Shown: in pieces, positions 8,845 through 15,944 of the stretch
Layout: every line of letters begins with the position of its first letter
Position numbering within the stretch: the first letter of the stretch is position 1
Assembly: GCA_965249455.1 (NCBI GenBank)
Contig: OZ252236.1
Coordinates: forward strand, 2,914,001-2,978,000
Reading direction: 5' to 3'
Origin: Jiulongibacter sp024742395
Lineage (GTDB): Bacteria > Bacteroidota > Bacteroidia > Cytophagales > Spirosomataceae
Length of the DNA stretch: 64,000 bases
Position numbers and translations under genes: made by a program
Notes under the pieces: generated by a model
Told to the model about the DNA's origin: nothing
Database searches by the model: none
What the model saw: only the letters and a program-made list of their open reading frames with translations

Positions 8845-9870
8845 ATGTATAAACACTTCATTTGGATATTTCTATTCGCAATTTCGGTAGGTTGTAAAAA
8901 AACGCCAACAGACCCTGTTGTAAATTTTCCTGTTCATGTGGCATACGTAGTCTCAGGAGGTTCAAGAACCGTTGAGGTTATAGACCTAGATAGTATGAAA
9001 GTCTATAATTCTTTCTCAATTTCATCAAATGCTGAGCGTTTCCCGCACCATATTTACTTGTCAAAGGATAAAAAAATGTTGGCAGTGGCAAATCCGGCTT
9101 ATGACTTTTCGCTGGGTCATAGCGGTCTTCATGGGAAGCAAATACCCGGAGGCGTAATAGTATTGGATGCTGTAACCGGCAAAGTTCTAAAAGATTTTGA
9201 GGTACCATTTGCAAACCATAATGCTTTGTTTTCAAGTAATGGTTCAGAGATTTGGACAACTGGTTTGAGTCACTCTGGAAGAGCCTATATTTATGATTTC
9301 AATTCTGCCAGTCTGGTTAAAGAAATTATTTTGGATGCAGATCCCTCTGAAATTATTTTTTCAAAAAATGGAACCTACGCGGCAGTTGCGAGTGGTGAAA
9401 GTACTTTTCTTCAAGTAATAAATCAAAATAAGAAGGAGATTGAGAAGAAAATAAAGGTTGATTTATCACCAAGCAATGTTTGGGAAGGATATGGAAATAT
9501 CGTGTTAGTTTCAAATTCATTAAAGAAATCTGTAAACTTTGTTGATCTAAGTACATTTCAGGTTAAAGATTTTATTGACTTTGATTTTGTTCCGGGCTTT
9601 CTGACATACAATGAGTTAACTCAGGAATTATGGGTGTGTAATGGTGACGAAGGAAAACTTAGGGTTTTTAAGCAGCAGCCTGAATGGACAGAAATTAATT
9701 CATTTGATTTTAATGGTAAAGACCCGCATATGGTCAGGTTTTACGATTCAGATAGCAAAGCTCTGCTGGTTAATCAAAAAAGCAATACAGCTGTTTTTAT
9801 AGATGTTTTAGAAAAGCAGATTATAAAGGAAATTACGGTAGGGGTAAAGCCAAATGGAATAGATCTCTGA
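8845..9870 (+). CDS. YVTN/YncE-like beta-propeller lipoprotein
   Basis: A 341-residue predicted lipoprotein: a short signal ending in the lipobox ISVGC (Cys17), followed by KKTPTDP. The body is built of repeats like the seven-bladed YVTN/lactonase propeller: VAYVVSGGSRTVEVIDLDS, MLAVANPAY, GGVIVLDAVTGKVLKDF, SEIWTTGLSHSGRAYIYDF, and the end VGVKPNGIDL. Ligand or activity is not evident. The start codon sits directly on the U-tract of the upstream terminator, and no promoter box fits between them, so expression may depend on read-through from the 8503 gene. Its stop is 1 nt from that of the convergent DUF2911 gene. Confidence 0.82.
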   Translation: MYKHFIWIFLFAISVGCKKTPTDPVVNFPVHVAYVVSGGSRTVEVIDLDSMKVYNSFSISSNAERFPHHIYLSKDKKMLAVANPAYDFSLGHSGLHGKQIPGGVIVLDAVTGKVLKDFEVPFANHNALFSSNGSEIWTTGLSHSGRAYIYDFNSASLVKEIILDADPSEIIFSKNGTYAAVASGESTFLQVINQNKKEIEKKIKVDLSPSNVWEGYGNIVLVSNSLKKSVNFVDLSTFQVKDFIDFDFVPGFLTYNELTQELWVCNGDEGKLRVFKQQPEWTEINSFDFNGKDPHMVRFYDSDSKALLVNQKSNTAVFIDVLEKQIIKEITVGVKPNGIDL

Positions 9871-9871
9871 T

Positions 9872-10702
9872 TTATTTACCGCTAAGTTCAATAATTGCGG
9901 TTTCTATGGCTTGTTCAAAAAATGAGTAAATAGGATCATTCATTCCCAGCTCTTTGGCTTTAAGTGCAAAATTTAAGGCTCCATCGTTATCGCCCAATTT
10001 TCTAAGAATAACCGATTTGATCCAGGTATTGCGAACGGTTTGTTTTAGAGAAATTGATTTGTCTACATACTCTAAAGCCTTCTCAATGTTTATTTCTCTA
10101 TTCACCATGTATTCAGCTGCTTGCTGAAAAGCACCTGCGGCTTCATTATTTTTAGCTTCAATGGCTGAAACGATGGTATATTCATTGTCTACGGTTAAAC
10201 TAAGACTGACCCTTGTTTCTTCCCATAAGATATTTAGCATTGCACCATTTTCCTGAACATCGCTCAGGTTGATCGTAAAGGTTTCTGTAAAGTTGGCTTT
10301 TTGAGGTTTCACAAAAACACGTAAGGCATCAAATCTTGGGTCATAATCGGCTTCAGTTACTTCGAGATCATTAGAAAAAACAATAATCCAGGTTTCTTCG
10401 CCAGGAAAGCTTACGATAGAATATGTTCCAGCTATTAAAGGCATATCATTAATTCTTACATCACTGGAAAAAGAAATCTGAGTAGCGGCGTTGGCTCCGG
10501 TTCTCCAAACCTTTCCAAAGGGTAATAAACCGCCAAATATGGTTCGCCCTTTAACACCTGGTCTTGAGTAATCTACAATAATTTCAGTGATGCCGACTGT
10601 CTGAGAAAAGCTGGCTCCTGGACTGGGCTGGGGAGTGACTTGTGCCGCTGTTTTAAACTGAATGAAAGTTATAAGTAGTAGAGCTATTCCTAATTTTTGC
10701 AT
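9872..10702 (-). CDS. DUF2911 domain protein with TPR-like C-terminus, exported
   Basis: The signal peptide (KLGIALLLITFIQFKTAAQ) is followed by a DUF2911 domain (about 25-165) recognisable from SPGASFSQTVGITEIIVDYSRP, GRTIFGGLLPFGKVWRTGAN and AGTYSIVSFPGEETW. The last 90 residues are helical and TPR-like (NREINIEKALEYVDKSISLK). DUF2911 is common in secreted proteins of this phylum and has no known function. The frame is open from 10717, but a -7 box at 10722-10729 lies too close to it, so the ATG at 10702 is preferred. Confidence 0.85.
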   Translation of the reverse strand: MQKLGIALLLITFIQFKTAAQVTPQPSPGASFSQTVGITEIIVDYSRPGVKGRTIFGGLLPFGKVWRTGANAATQISFSSDVRINDMPLIAGTYSIVSFPGEETWIIVFSNDLEVTEADYDPRFDALRVFVKPQKANFTETFTINLSDVQENGAMLNILWEETRVSLSLTVDNEYTIVSAIEAKNNEAAGAFQQAAEYMVNREINIEKALEYVDKSISLKQTVRNTWIKSVILRKLGDNDGALNFALKAKELGMNDPIYSFFEQAIETAIIELSGK

Positions 10703-10721
10703 TGATTTGTATTCCAAACTT

Positions 10722-10729
10722 CAAAACTA
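10722..10729 (-). promoter_or_regulatory. -7 box of the DUF2911 gene
   Basis: TAGTTTTG on the minus strand, an exact TAnnTTTG. It would start transcription near 10716 and so argues for translation from 10702 rather than 10717. No clear -33 TTG. Confidence 0.5.
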
Positions 10730-10739
10730 GCATATTTAA

Positions 10740-11273
10740 ATGAATCGCGAACATCTTATTTCAGAACTTAAATACTACACAGCCTTTGATACCCGCGAAG
10801 AAGAAATGAGAAAACGGTATTTGATGTTTGTAGAGAACAATGTGGATTGTTTTAAAAGAGAATTATTGATTGGTCACTGTACAGGGTCTTGCTGGGTCCT
10901 GAATCAAGATAGAACCAAGGTCCTATTAATACATCACGCTAAACTGAATAAATGGCTACAGCCGGGTGGTCATTGTGATGGTGAGGAAGATGTATATTCT
11001 GTCGCAAAAAAAGAATTGGAGGAAGAGACTGGACTGAAACCAATTTCTGAAAACAGAACCCTTTTTGATTTAGATATCCATAAAATTCCGGAAAGAAAAG
11101 GAGTGCCGGAACATGAGCACTTTGACCTTCGATTCGTTTTTATTGTAGATGAAAATCAGCCATTACAACATAACCATGAAACGAATGATATGAAGTGGCT
11201 GGCGATTTCAGATTTAGAAACTTTTACAAAAGAGCAATCAGTCACCCGGATGAGAGATAAAACTATTCAATAA
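10740..11273 (+). CDS. Nudix hydrolase
   Basis: A 177-residue protein with a Nudix box around residues 76-98: GGHCDGEEDVYSVAKKELEE followed by ETGL, in which the usual Arg before Glu is Lys. The metal-binding KELEEE run is intact. The segment LLIHHAKLNKWLQPGGHCD is the strand and loop leading into the box, and an N-terminal helical part (1-45) precedes it. These enzymes cleave nucleoside diphosphates linked to another group; the substrate is not predictable here. The 3' end overlaps the convergent subtilase gene by 11 nt. Confidence 0.92.
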   Translation: MNREHLISELKYYTAFDTREEEMRKRYLMFVENNVDCFKRELLIGHCTGSCWVLNQDRTKVLLIHHAKLNKWLQPGGHCDGEEDVYSVAKKELEEETGLKPISENRTLFDLDIHKIPERKGVPEHEHFDLRFVFIVDENQPLQHNHETNDMKWLAISDLETFTKEQSVTRMRDKTIQ

Positions 11274-12888
11274 ACACTTTTTTAGTTTCTGAGAAATTCT
11301 CATTCCATACCTTAAGGATATATACTCCGGAAGGTAATACTTCTTGATTTAAGGGGATTTCAAAGAAATTACGCTTAAAAGATTCCTGGTACATCAACTT
11401 TCCATTTAAATTGGTCAAAGAAGTCTCAAAGGAACTTCCTGCTTCTTCCTCAGTTACCAGGATTTTTATGTTTTTGTCTGATTCAGCTGGATTAGGAAAA
11501 ACCAACAGCTTCTCTGTAGTATTATTTAATAACTGCTTTAAATTGGCCATTTCAAAAGCTCTCTCAAAGCTTGGTATTCCATAACCGATTAAATTATCTG
11601 GTTGCTGGGCCTGAGAACCAGATTCCAAAAGTATTTCTCTTAGCTCCATGGCAGTTAAATCAGGGAACGCTTGCTTTAAGCCAGCCATTAAACCTGCTAT
11701 TAATGGTGCAGCATATGATGTTCCATTTCCTGAAGTTATTGAGTTACTGGGTGACCCCAAAGTAGTACCAGCTCCTTTAGCTGCCACTTCCGGCTTTATT
11801 CGGGAATTGGGCGTAGGCCCTATTGAACTAAATGATACATACTCTTCCAAAGCATTAACAGCACCAACAGAAATTATAGAATCTGCATCTGCGGGTGAGG
11901 TTACGTATTTCCAGCTGCCATTTCCTTCATTACCAGCTGATGCCACTACTATAATACCCTTTGCTGCTGCCCAATCAGCCGCACGAGTAATTAATGCTGT
12001 GTTACCGTCTAGACTGGCATAGGTATAATCTTGTTCTGTACCATCAAAATCACTGTAACCTAGGGAGGTTGTAATTATATCGACACCGATGGAGTCTGCT
12101 CTTTCTGCAGCAATAAGCCAGTTCACTTCCTCCATCCTGGTTTCTGAGCTTACATTTTCAGTGATATAGAGTAAAAATTCAGCACCCGGTGCAGTACCGA
12201 TCATTTGTCCATCAAGATCAGCTGCAATACAACTTAAAACGTGCGTTCCGTGATAATGAGCGTTATATACATTACTTCTTTGATTGACAAAATCATAGGT
12301 TTCAATAACCCTTTGTTCATTGTAAAGTTTAGAGAATACATCAAGGTTTATCGCATTGGAGAAACCGCTATCAAAAACACCAATCAAAATGTCCTTTCCG
12401 TTAAATCCCCGTGCTTGCATTTTATCAGCATCCAGCATTTCTAACTGATTTTGTGCCGAACCTGCATCAAATACAGCAGAGCCATAAGACTTTGTGTTGT
12501 TTTTTGAGCTTTTCCTTAGGTTTGGGCCTTCAAGACCATTGGTATACACACCTTCCATACCACTGACAAAATCTAGGCTGAGAATTTTTCTTAAATCTTC
12601 AGATGCAATTTCAATGACAGCTCCATTCAGCCATTTAGTTGAATATAAGACTTTTGCTCCTTCGTTTCTTAATAAAGAAAGGTATTCCGGATTAACTGGA
12701 ATGTCTTGCTGATTAATTTTTATTTCTTGTTTCGCCCTTCTGCTTATTGATCTGGGAGATAAAAACTCGGTGGGTCTTTCTATACTGTAAATGGAGTTGG
12801 CTTTATCCTTAAAAGTAATCAGATACTTATTTTGTGCTGTACCAGAAAAGGCCAGAAGCACATAGAAAATAGTTAAAGCTTTATTCAT
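11263..12888 (-). CDS. Secreted subtilisin-like (S8) serine peptidase with T9SS sorting domain
   Basis: A 541-residue protease. Order: signal peptide (1-19, ending TAQN), inhibitor-like prodomain (about 20-125), then the S8 catalytic domain with Asp173 in ILIGVFDSG, His213 in HYHGTHV, the oxyanion Asn320 in ASAGNEG and Ser391 in GNGTSYAAP. The last 80 residues (from LLVFPNPAES) form a type 9 secretion C-terminal sorting domain, ending in SGVYILKVW and a KKVFIE tail. Family knowledge: such proteins cross the outer membrane by the T9SS and are released or attached to the surface. Triad spacing is normal, so it should be active. No T9SS core gene lies in the window. Confidence 0.95.
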   Translation of the reverse strand: MNKALTIFYVLLAFSGTAQNKYLITFKDKANSIYSIERPTEFLSPRSISRRAKQEIKINQQDIPVNPEYLSLLRNEGAKVLYSTKWLNGAVIEIASEDLRKILSLDFVSGMEGVYTNGLEGPNLRKSSKNNTKSYGSAVFDAGSAQNQLEMLDADKMQARGFNGKDILIGVFDSGFSNAINLDVFSKLYNEQRVIETYDFVNQRSNVYNAHYHGTHVLSCIAADLDGQMIGTAPGAEFLLYITENVSSETRMEEVNWLIAAERADSIGVDIITTSLGYSDFDGTEQDYTYASLDGNTALITRAADWAAAKGIIVVASAGNEGNGSWKYVTSPADADSIISVGAVNALEEYVSFSSIGPTPNSRIKPEVAAKGAGTTLGSPSNSITSGNGTSYAAPLIAGLMAGLKQAFPDLTAMELREILLESGSQAQQPDNLIGYGIPSFERAFEMANLKQLLNNTTEKLLVFPNPAESDKNIKILVTEEEAGSSFETSLTNLNGKLMYQESFKRNFFEIPLNQEVLPSGVYILKVWNENFSETKKVFIE

Positions 12889-12969
12889 AGTATAAATTCT
12901 TCTTAAGTAAAAGTACGAAAGAAGGGCCTAAAAGATGTTTTTCTGAATTATTTTTTACTGAATAGAAAA

Positions 12970-13425
12970 CTAGTTATATGGTCGGAATACTATCTGATGA
13001 ATTTCATTATAATTTCCGTACTTAACCTGTACAACAGAGACAATCCCGTCGGCTTCCTTATTCAATTCACCGTTTACATCCAGGGCCATATAATCTTCGA
13101 GATTGATAAGAACGATTTGTTCCAGTTCAACTTGAGAATTAGGATTCTCAGAAATATTAAAAATTTCTCCGCCTAAATCGAGAGCAATCTGGTTTTCAGT
13201 GCTTGTAGTAGAAAGTCTTGCATTAAAACTTCCATTTTCACCATTTTTATTAAAATGTAAAATCAAATTTAAGGCGACTTTCTCTTTTGGTGTTTCTATA
13301 CTGATTACATCTGAAGAGTATGAGCCCTTTATGGTGTCTAAACCTCCTTTCACGAATTCTCTTTTTTCGCAAGAAGAATGAATTAGACCTGAAGTGAGAA
13401 GTAGTATAAGTAAAGTATATTTCAT
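12970..13425 (-). CDS. Hypothetical lipoprotein
   Basis: A 151-residue protein not assigned to a family. The signal LLILLLTSGLIHSSC has a lipobox-like end with Cys18, followed by EKREFVKGG. The rest is predicted mostly beta: alternating hydrophobic strands such as VALNLILHFNKNG, SFNARLSTTST and YMALDVNGEL. It lies downstream of mnmA on the same strand. The start codon follows by one base a long inverted repeat (13427-13482) that could fold over the ribosome-binding region. Confidence 0.7.
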   Translation of the reverse strand: MKYTLLILLLTSGLIHSSCEKREFVKGGLDTIKGSYSSDVISIETPKEKVALNLILHFNKNGENGSFNARLSTTSTENQIALDLGGEIFNISENPNSQVELEQIVLINLEDYMALDVNGELNKEADGIVSVVQVKYGNYNEIHQIVFRPYN

Positions 13426-13426
13426 A

Positions 13427-13482
13427 AGGTTAAAGAGTTGTGAACTAACATTATCAAATATCAGGCCACCACTCTTTAACCT
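13427..13482 (-). promoter_or_regulatory. Inverted repeat directly before the lipoprotein start
   Basis: Arms 13427-13442 and 13467-13482 pair at 15 of 16 positions (12 without interruption: AGGTTAAAGAGT / ACTCTTTAACCT), with a loop of about 24 nt. The arm ends one base before the ATG at 13425. There is no T-run after it, so it is not a standard terminator; a translational or RNA-stability role is more likely. Confidence 0.7.
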
Positions 13483-13492
13483 AAACTGCAGT

Positions 13493-14599
13493 CTATTTAT
13501 TGAAGCTTTTTAATATCCATCCGCCTCCTATTACATCATCGCCTTCATAAAATACAGCTGCCTGTCCTGGAGCAATTGCACTGACGGGTTCATTAAAAAC
13601 CGCTTCTATTCTATCATTTTCAATTTGAGAAACCACTGCAGGCGTACCTTTATCTTTATATCGGATCTTGGTTATAGTTTCCATTTGTTGGCCTTTAAGA
13701 TCAGCATACTTTTGCATGTTTAGTTTACCAACGTGCATGGCATTTTTCATTAAATGTTTTTCAGTACCAAGAATGACTTCGTTGGTATCTTTTCTAATTT
13801 CAGTTACATAGACCGGGTGACCAAGTGCAATGCCCAGCCCCTTTCTTTGACCTACTGTGTAAAATGGATATCCTTCGTGCTTGCCTACCACTTTGCCATC
13901 TTCCATAACAAAATTCCCACCTGCTACCTGCTCTTCTAAACCATCTACTCTTCTTTTTAAGAACCCTCGGTAATCATTATCTGGCACAAAACAGATTTCG
14001 TAAGACTCCGATTTATTCACCAGGTCAAAGAAGCCTCGTTCTTTTGCCATATCCCTGATCTCGGCTTTTGTTAATTGGCCTAAGGGCAATTGCGTTCTAG
14101 ATAGACTATCTTGAGAAATACCCCAAAGGACATAGCTTTGATCTTTTAATACATCCTTTCCTTTAGAAATAATATGTCTTTGATTCTCAGTTCTTATATT
14201 GGCATAATGTCCGGTGGCTAAAAATTCGCAATCCAGATTGTTTGCTCTGCGTAAAAGTGCGTCCCATTTAACATGGGTATTACATAATACACAGGGATTA
14301 GGTGTTCTGCCCTCTAAGTATTCGCCTGTAAAATGGTCAATAACATAATCGCCAAATTCTTCCCTGATATCAAGTATATAATGTGGAAAACCTAAATTTA
14401 CAGCAATATTTCGTGCGTCATTAATTGAATCGAGGCTGCAGCAGCCAGTTTCTTTTTTACTACCTCCTGAAGCTGCATAATCCCATGTTTTCATGGTCAT
14501 ACCTATGACTTCATAACCTTGCTCGTGTAATAAAACAGCCGCTAGTGAGCTGTCGATGCCACCACTCATGGCGACTAGTATTCTTCCGTGTTTACTCAT
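13493..14599 (-). CDS. mnmA: tRNA-specific 2-thiouridylase MnmA
   Basis: Forms 2-thiouridine at U34 of tRNA Lys, Glu and Gln, using ATP to adenylate U34 and a persulfide sulfur donor. The N-terminal PP-loop SGGIDSS (12-18) binds ATP. Catalytic cysteines are Cys103 in NPCVLCN and Cys202 in SYEICFVPD. GQRKGLGIALG marks the central domain and APGQAAVFYEGDDVIGGGWI the C-terminal beta-barrel. The length of 368 is normal. A -7 box lies at 14644-14651, and the roughly 40-nt leader contains a hairpin (14608-14626) shaped like an anticodon arm. Divergent from the TrpF-like gene. Confidence 0.97.
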   Translation of the reverse strand: MSKHGRILVAMSGGIDSSLAAVLLHEQGYEVIGMTMKTWDYAASGGSKKETGCCSLDSINDARNIAVNLGFPHYILDIREEFGDYVIDHFTGEYLEGRTPNPCVLCNTHVKWDALLRRANNLDCEFLATGHYANIRTENQRHIISKGKDVLKDQSYVLWGISQDSLSRTQLPLGQLTKAEIRDMAKERGFFDLVNKSESYEICFVPDNDYRGFLKRRVDGLEEQVAGGNFVMEDGKVVGKHEGYPFYTVGQRKGLGIALGHPVYVTEIRKDTNEVILGTEKHLMKNAMHVGKLNMQKYADLKGQQMETITKIRYKDKGTPAVVSQIENDRIEAVFNEPVSAIAPGQAAVFYEGDDVIGGGWILKSFNK

Positions 14600-14607
14600 A
14601 GAAACAG

Positions 14608-14626
14608 AGCGGGTTCAAAGCCCGCC
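14608..14626 (-). promoter_or_regulatory. Leader stem-loop of mnmA resembling a tRNA-Gln(UUG) anticodon arm
   Basis: On the mnmA mRNA strand: five Watson-Crick pairs (GCGGG/CCCGC, plus one outer G-U) closing a seven-base loop CUUUGAA. Read as anticodon-loop positions 32-38 this is C32, U33, U34-U35-G36, A37, A38, the tRNA-Gln(UUG) anticodon. It ends 8 nt before the ATG. No U-run follows it. Confidence 0.6.
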
Positions 14627-14643
14627 GTTTTAATTGTGATTTG

Positions 14644-14651
14644 CAAAGTTA
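14644..14651 (-). promoter_or_regulatory. -7 box of mnmA
   Basis: TAACTTTG on the minus strand, an exact TAnnTTTG. Expected transcription start is near 14638, so the leader would include the stem-loop at 14608-14626. No TTG at the ideal -33. Confidence 0.5.
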
Positions 14652-14672
14652 CGAACAAGACGGCGAGATAAT

Positions 14673-14680
14673 TAGTTTTG
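14673..14680 (+). promoter_or_regulatory. -7 box upstream of the TrpF-like gene
   Basis: TAGTTTTG on the plus strand; transcription would start near 14686, giving a leader of about 70 nt. It lies within 30 nt of the opposing mnmA -7 box. Confidence 0.4.
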
Positions 14681-14757
14681 ATCTTTAAATGTGTTTTATG
14701 GCCAGTCTGTTGCCTTTTGATTTATAAGGGCTTTAATTTGCCGCAAAAACGATCAGA

Positions 14758-15309
14758 ATGCTGAAGAAACAAGTCTTAGTTAATGGAATTTCCAATTTGT
14801 CAGATGCTCGTTATTGTGCGGGTATGATGGTAGATTATCTAAGCTTTGAGCTAAATAGCTCACATGAAGACTTTATTCCATTTGAAAAAATAGGAGAAAT
14901 TAAGAATTGGCTTAGCGGTCCAAAAATAGGAGGTAGGCTAACCGAATGGACTTCAGATATACCTTGGGATGAATTAAATCTTGATTTCCTTATTATTAAT
15001 GATGCTGCCTTATTTAGTACGGCTAAAACCAAAGTTGATAAAGTTTTTATTGAACTCTTTGAAAATGGAATAGACTATGTTTCTTTAAGTCAGGCTGATC
15101 ATCTTATAGTTTCAAAAGAACTTTTTACTCAAGCAAATATTGAGCATTCATCTATATTTATTGGTTATTCTGTAGACGAGTCTGATATTGAAAATATTCT
15201 GGGTAATAAAGGAATAGAAGGAGTAGCCTTAAGAGGAAATCAAGAAGAAAGGCCAGGTTTTAGCCAGTACGAACAATTAATGGATACTTTGGAGGCTCTG
15301 GAAGACTAA
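14758..15309 (+). CDS. TrpF-like (phosphoribosylanthranilate isomerase-like) barrel protein, probably not an isomerase
   Basis: A 183-residue protein whose two ends align by eye with TrpF. The start KKQVLVNGISNLSDARYCAG corresponds to the TrpF opening KICGITNLEDA, and GVALRGNQEERPGFSQYEQL corresponds to the phosphate-binding end GVDVSSGVE..PG. The TrpF catalytic Cys of the KxCG motif is replaced by Asn (LVNGI), and the catalytic Asp region is not conserved. The protein is also shorter than usual (about 200-210). Inference: a non-catalytic or repurposed barrel. No trp genes are nearby. Confidence 0.62.
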   Translation: MLKKQVLVNGISNLSDARYCAGMMVDYLSFELNSSHEDFIPFEKIGEIKNWLSGPKIGGRLTEWTSDIPWDELNLDFLIINDAALFSTAKTKVDKVFIELFENGIDYVSLSQADHLIVSKELFTQANIEHSSIFIGYSVDESDIENILGNKGIEGVALRGNQEERPGFSQYEQLMDTLEALED

Positions 15310-15391
15310 TCGTTCTAAATAACTATTTTGCATCTTATCCGTATTACTTACCATTCGTGTAGTTTGTTATACCAAGTAGTGAAAGGCCTGA

Positions 15392-15399
15392 TACCTTTG
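15392..15399 (+). promoter_or_regulatory. -7 box of the PspC/LiaF operon
   Basis: TACCTTTG, exact TAnnTTTG, 23 nt before the pspC-like ATG. A TTG at 15364-15366 is 25 nt upstream, longer than the usual 19-21. Confidence 0.5.
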
Positions 15400-15422
15400 T
15401 TTCGTATTAAAACAAATTTAAT

Positions 15423-15923
15423 ATGAAAAAGCAGCTAAGACGGATTAAAAACAACAACTCGGTATTAGGAGGGGTTGCAGAAGGTTTAGGTAAACATTTT
15501 GATATTGATCCTGTAATATTCAGGATAGCCTTTGCGATTCTTTTCTTTACCCCGTTTCCGTCATTTATTACTTATTTAATTTTGTGGATTATCTTGCCGG
15601 AAGAAGAAGGATATTACGCCTACAGTGAAGGTAACTATGAAGCAGCATCATTTAAAACATCAAAATTTACAACTATGAGCAATCAATCAAAAAACGGGAA
15701 TCTTGTAGGTGGCGTTATTTTAATCGTACTCGGAGCCATTTTCGCATTTCGTACCTTTTTTGACATCAACCTATTCCATTACATTGGCAAAATGTGGCCA
15801 TTGTTTTTAATCGGTTTAGGGGTATGGATTATTGTCAGAGACAAAGACGACAATAATAATGGCTTCGATTCTAATGGAGGAAACTATCAGGAACCAGGTA
15901 CTGGTAATACTGAAACTTTCTAA
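15423..15923 (+). CDS. PspC-domain protein with LiaI-like membrane domain
   Basis: A 166-residue inner-membrane protein. Residues 3-60 form a PspC domain (LRRIKNNNSVLGGVAEGLGKHFDID, then a helix ending in LILWIILPEE). A second hydrophobic unit at about 93-140 (NLVGGVILIVLGAIFAFR, WPLFLIGLGVWIIV) resembles the LiaI/LiaF transmembrane domain. PspC proteins sense envelope stress in other bacteria. It is followed 21 nt later by a LiaF-like gene sharing the second domain, so the two probably form one stress-response unit. No PspA or two-component genes are nearby. Confidence 0.85.
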   Translation: MKKQLRRIKNNNSVLGGVAEGLGKHFDIDPVIFRIAFAILFFTPFPSFITYLILWIILPEEEGYYAYSEGNYEAASFKTSKFTTMSNQSKNGNLVGGVILIVLGAIFAFRTFFDINLFHYIGKMWPLFLIGLGVWIIVRDKDDNNNGFDSNGGNYQEPGTGNTETF

Positions 15924-15944
15924 ATAACCCTTAAATATACATTT

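Noticed and set aside
9870..9872. Convergent pairs with stops one base apart (9870/9872, 17967/17969, 55826/55828) or overlapping (2984-2987) as a special arrangement.
   Set aside because: Tight convergent ends are common in compact bacterial genomes; no shared motif or hairpin marks these sites.
11648..12022. A 124-codon open frame antisense to the subtilase.
   Set aside because: It lies wholly within the well-supported peptidase gene and its translation has no signal, domain or gene-like start.
14609..14625. On the plus strand the mnmA leader hairpin reads as a tRNA T-arm (GGGTTCAAAGCCC).
   Set aside because: No acceptor, D or anticodon arm can be built around it, and the only transcribed gene there runs on the minus strand.
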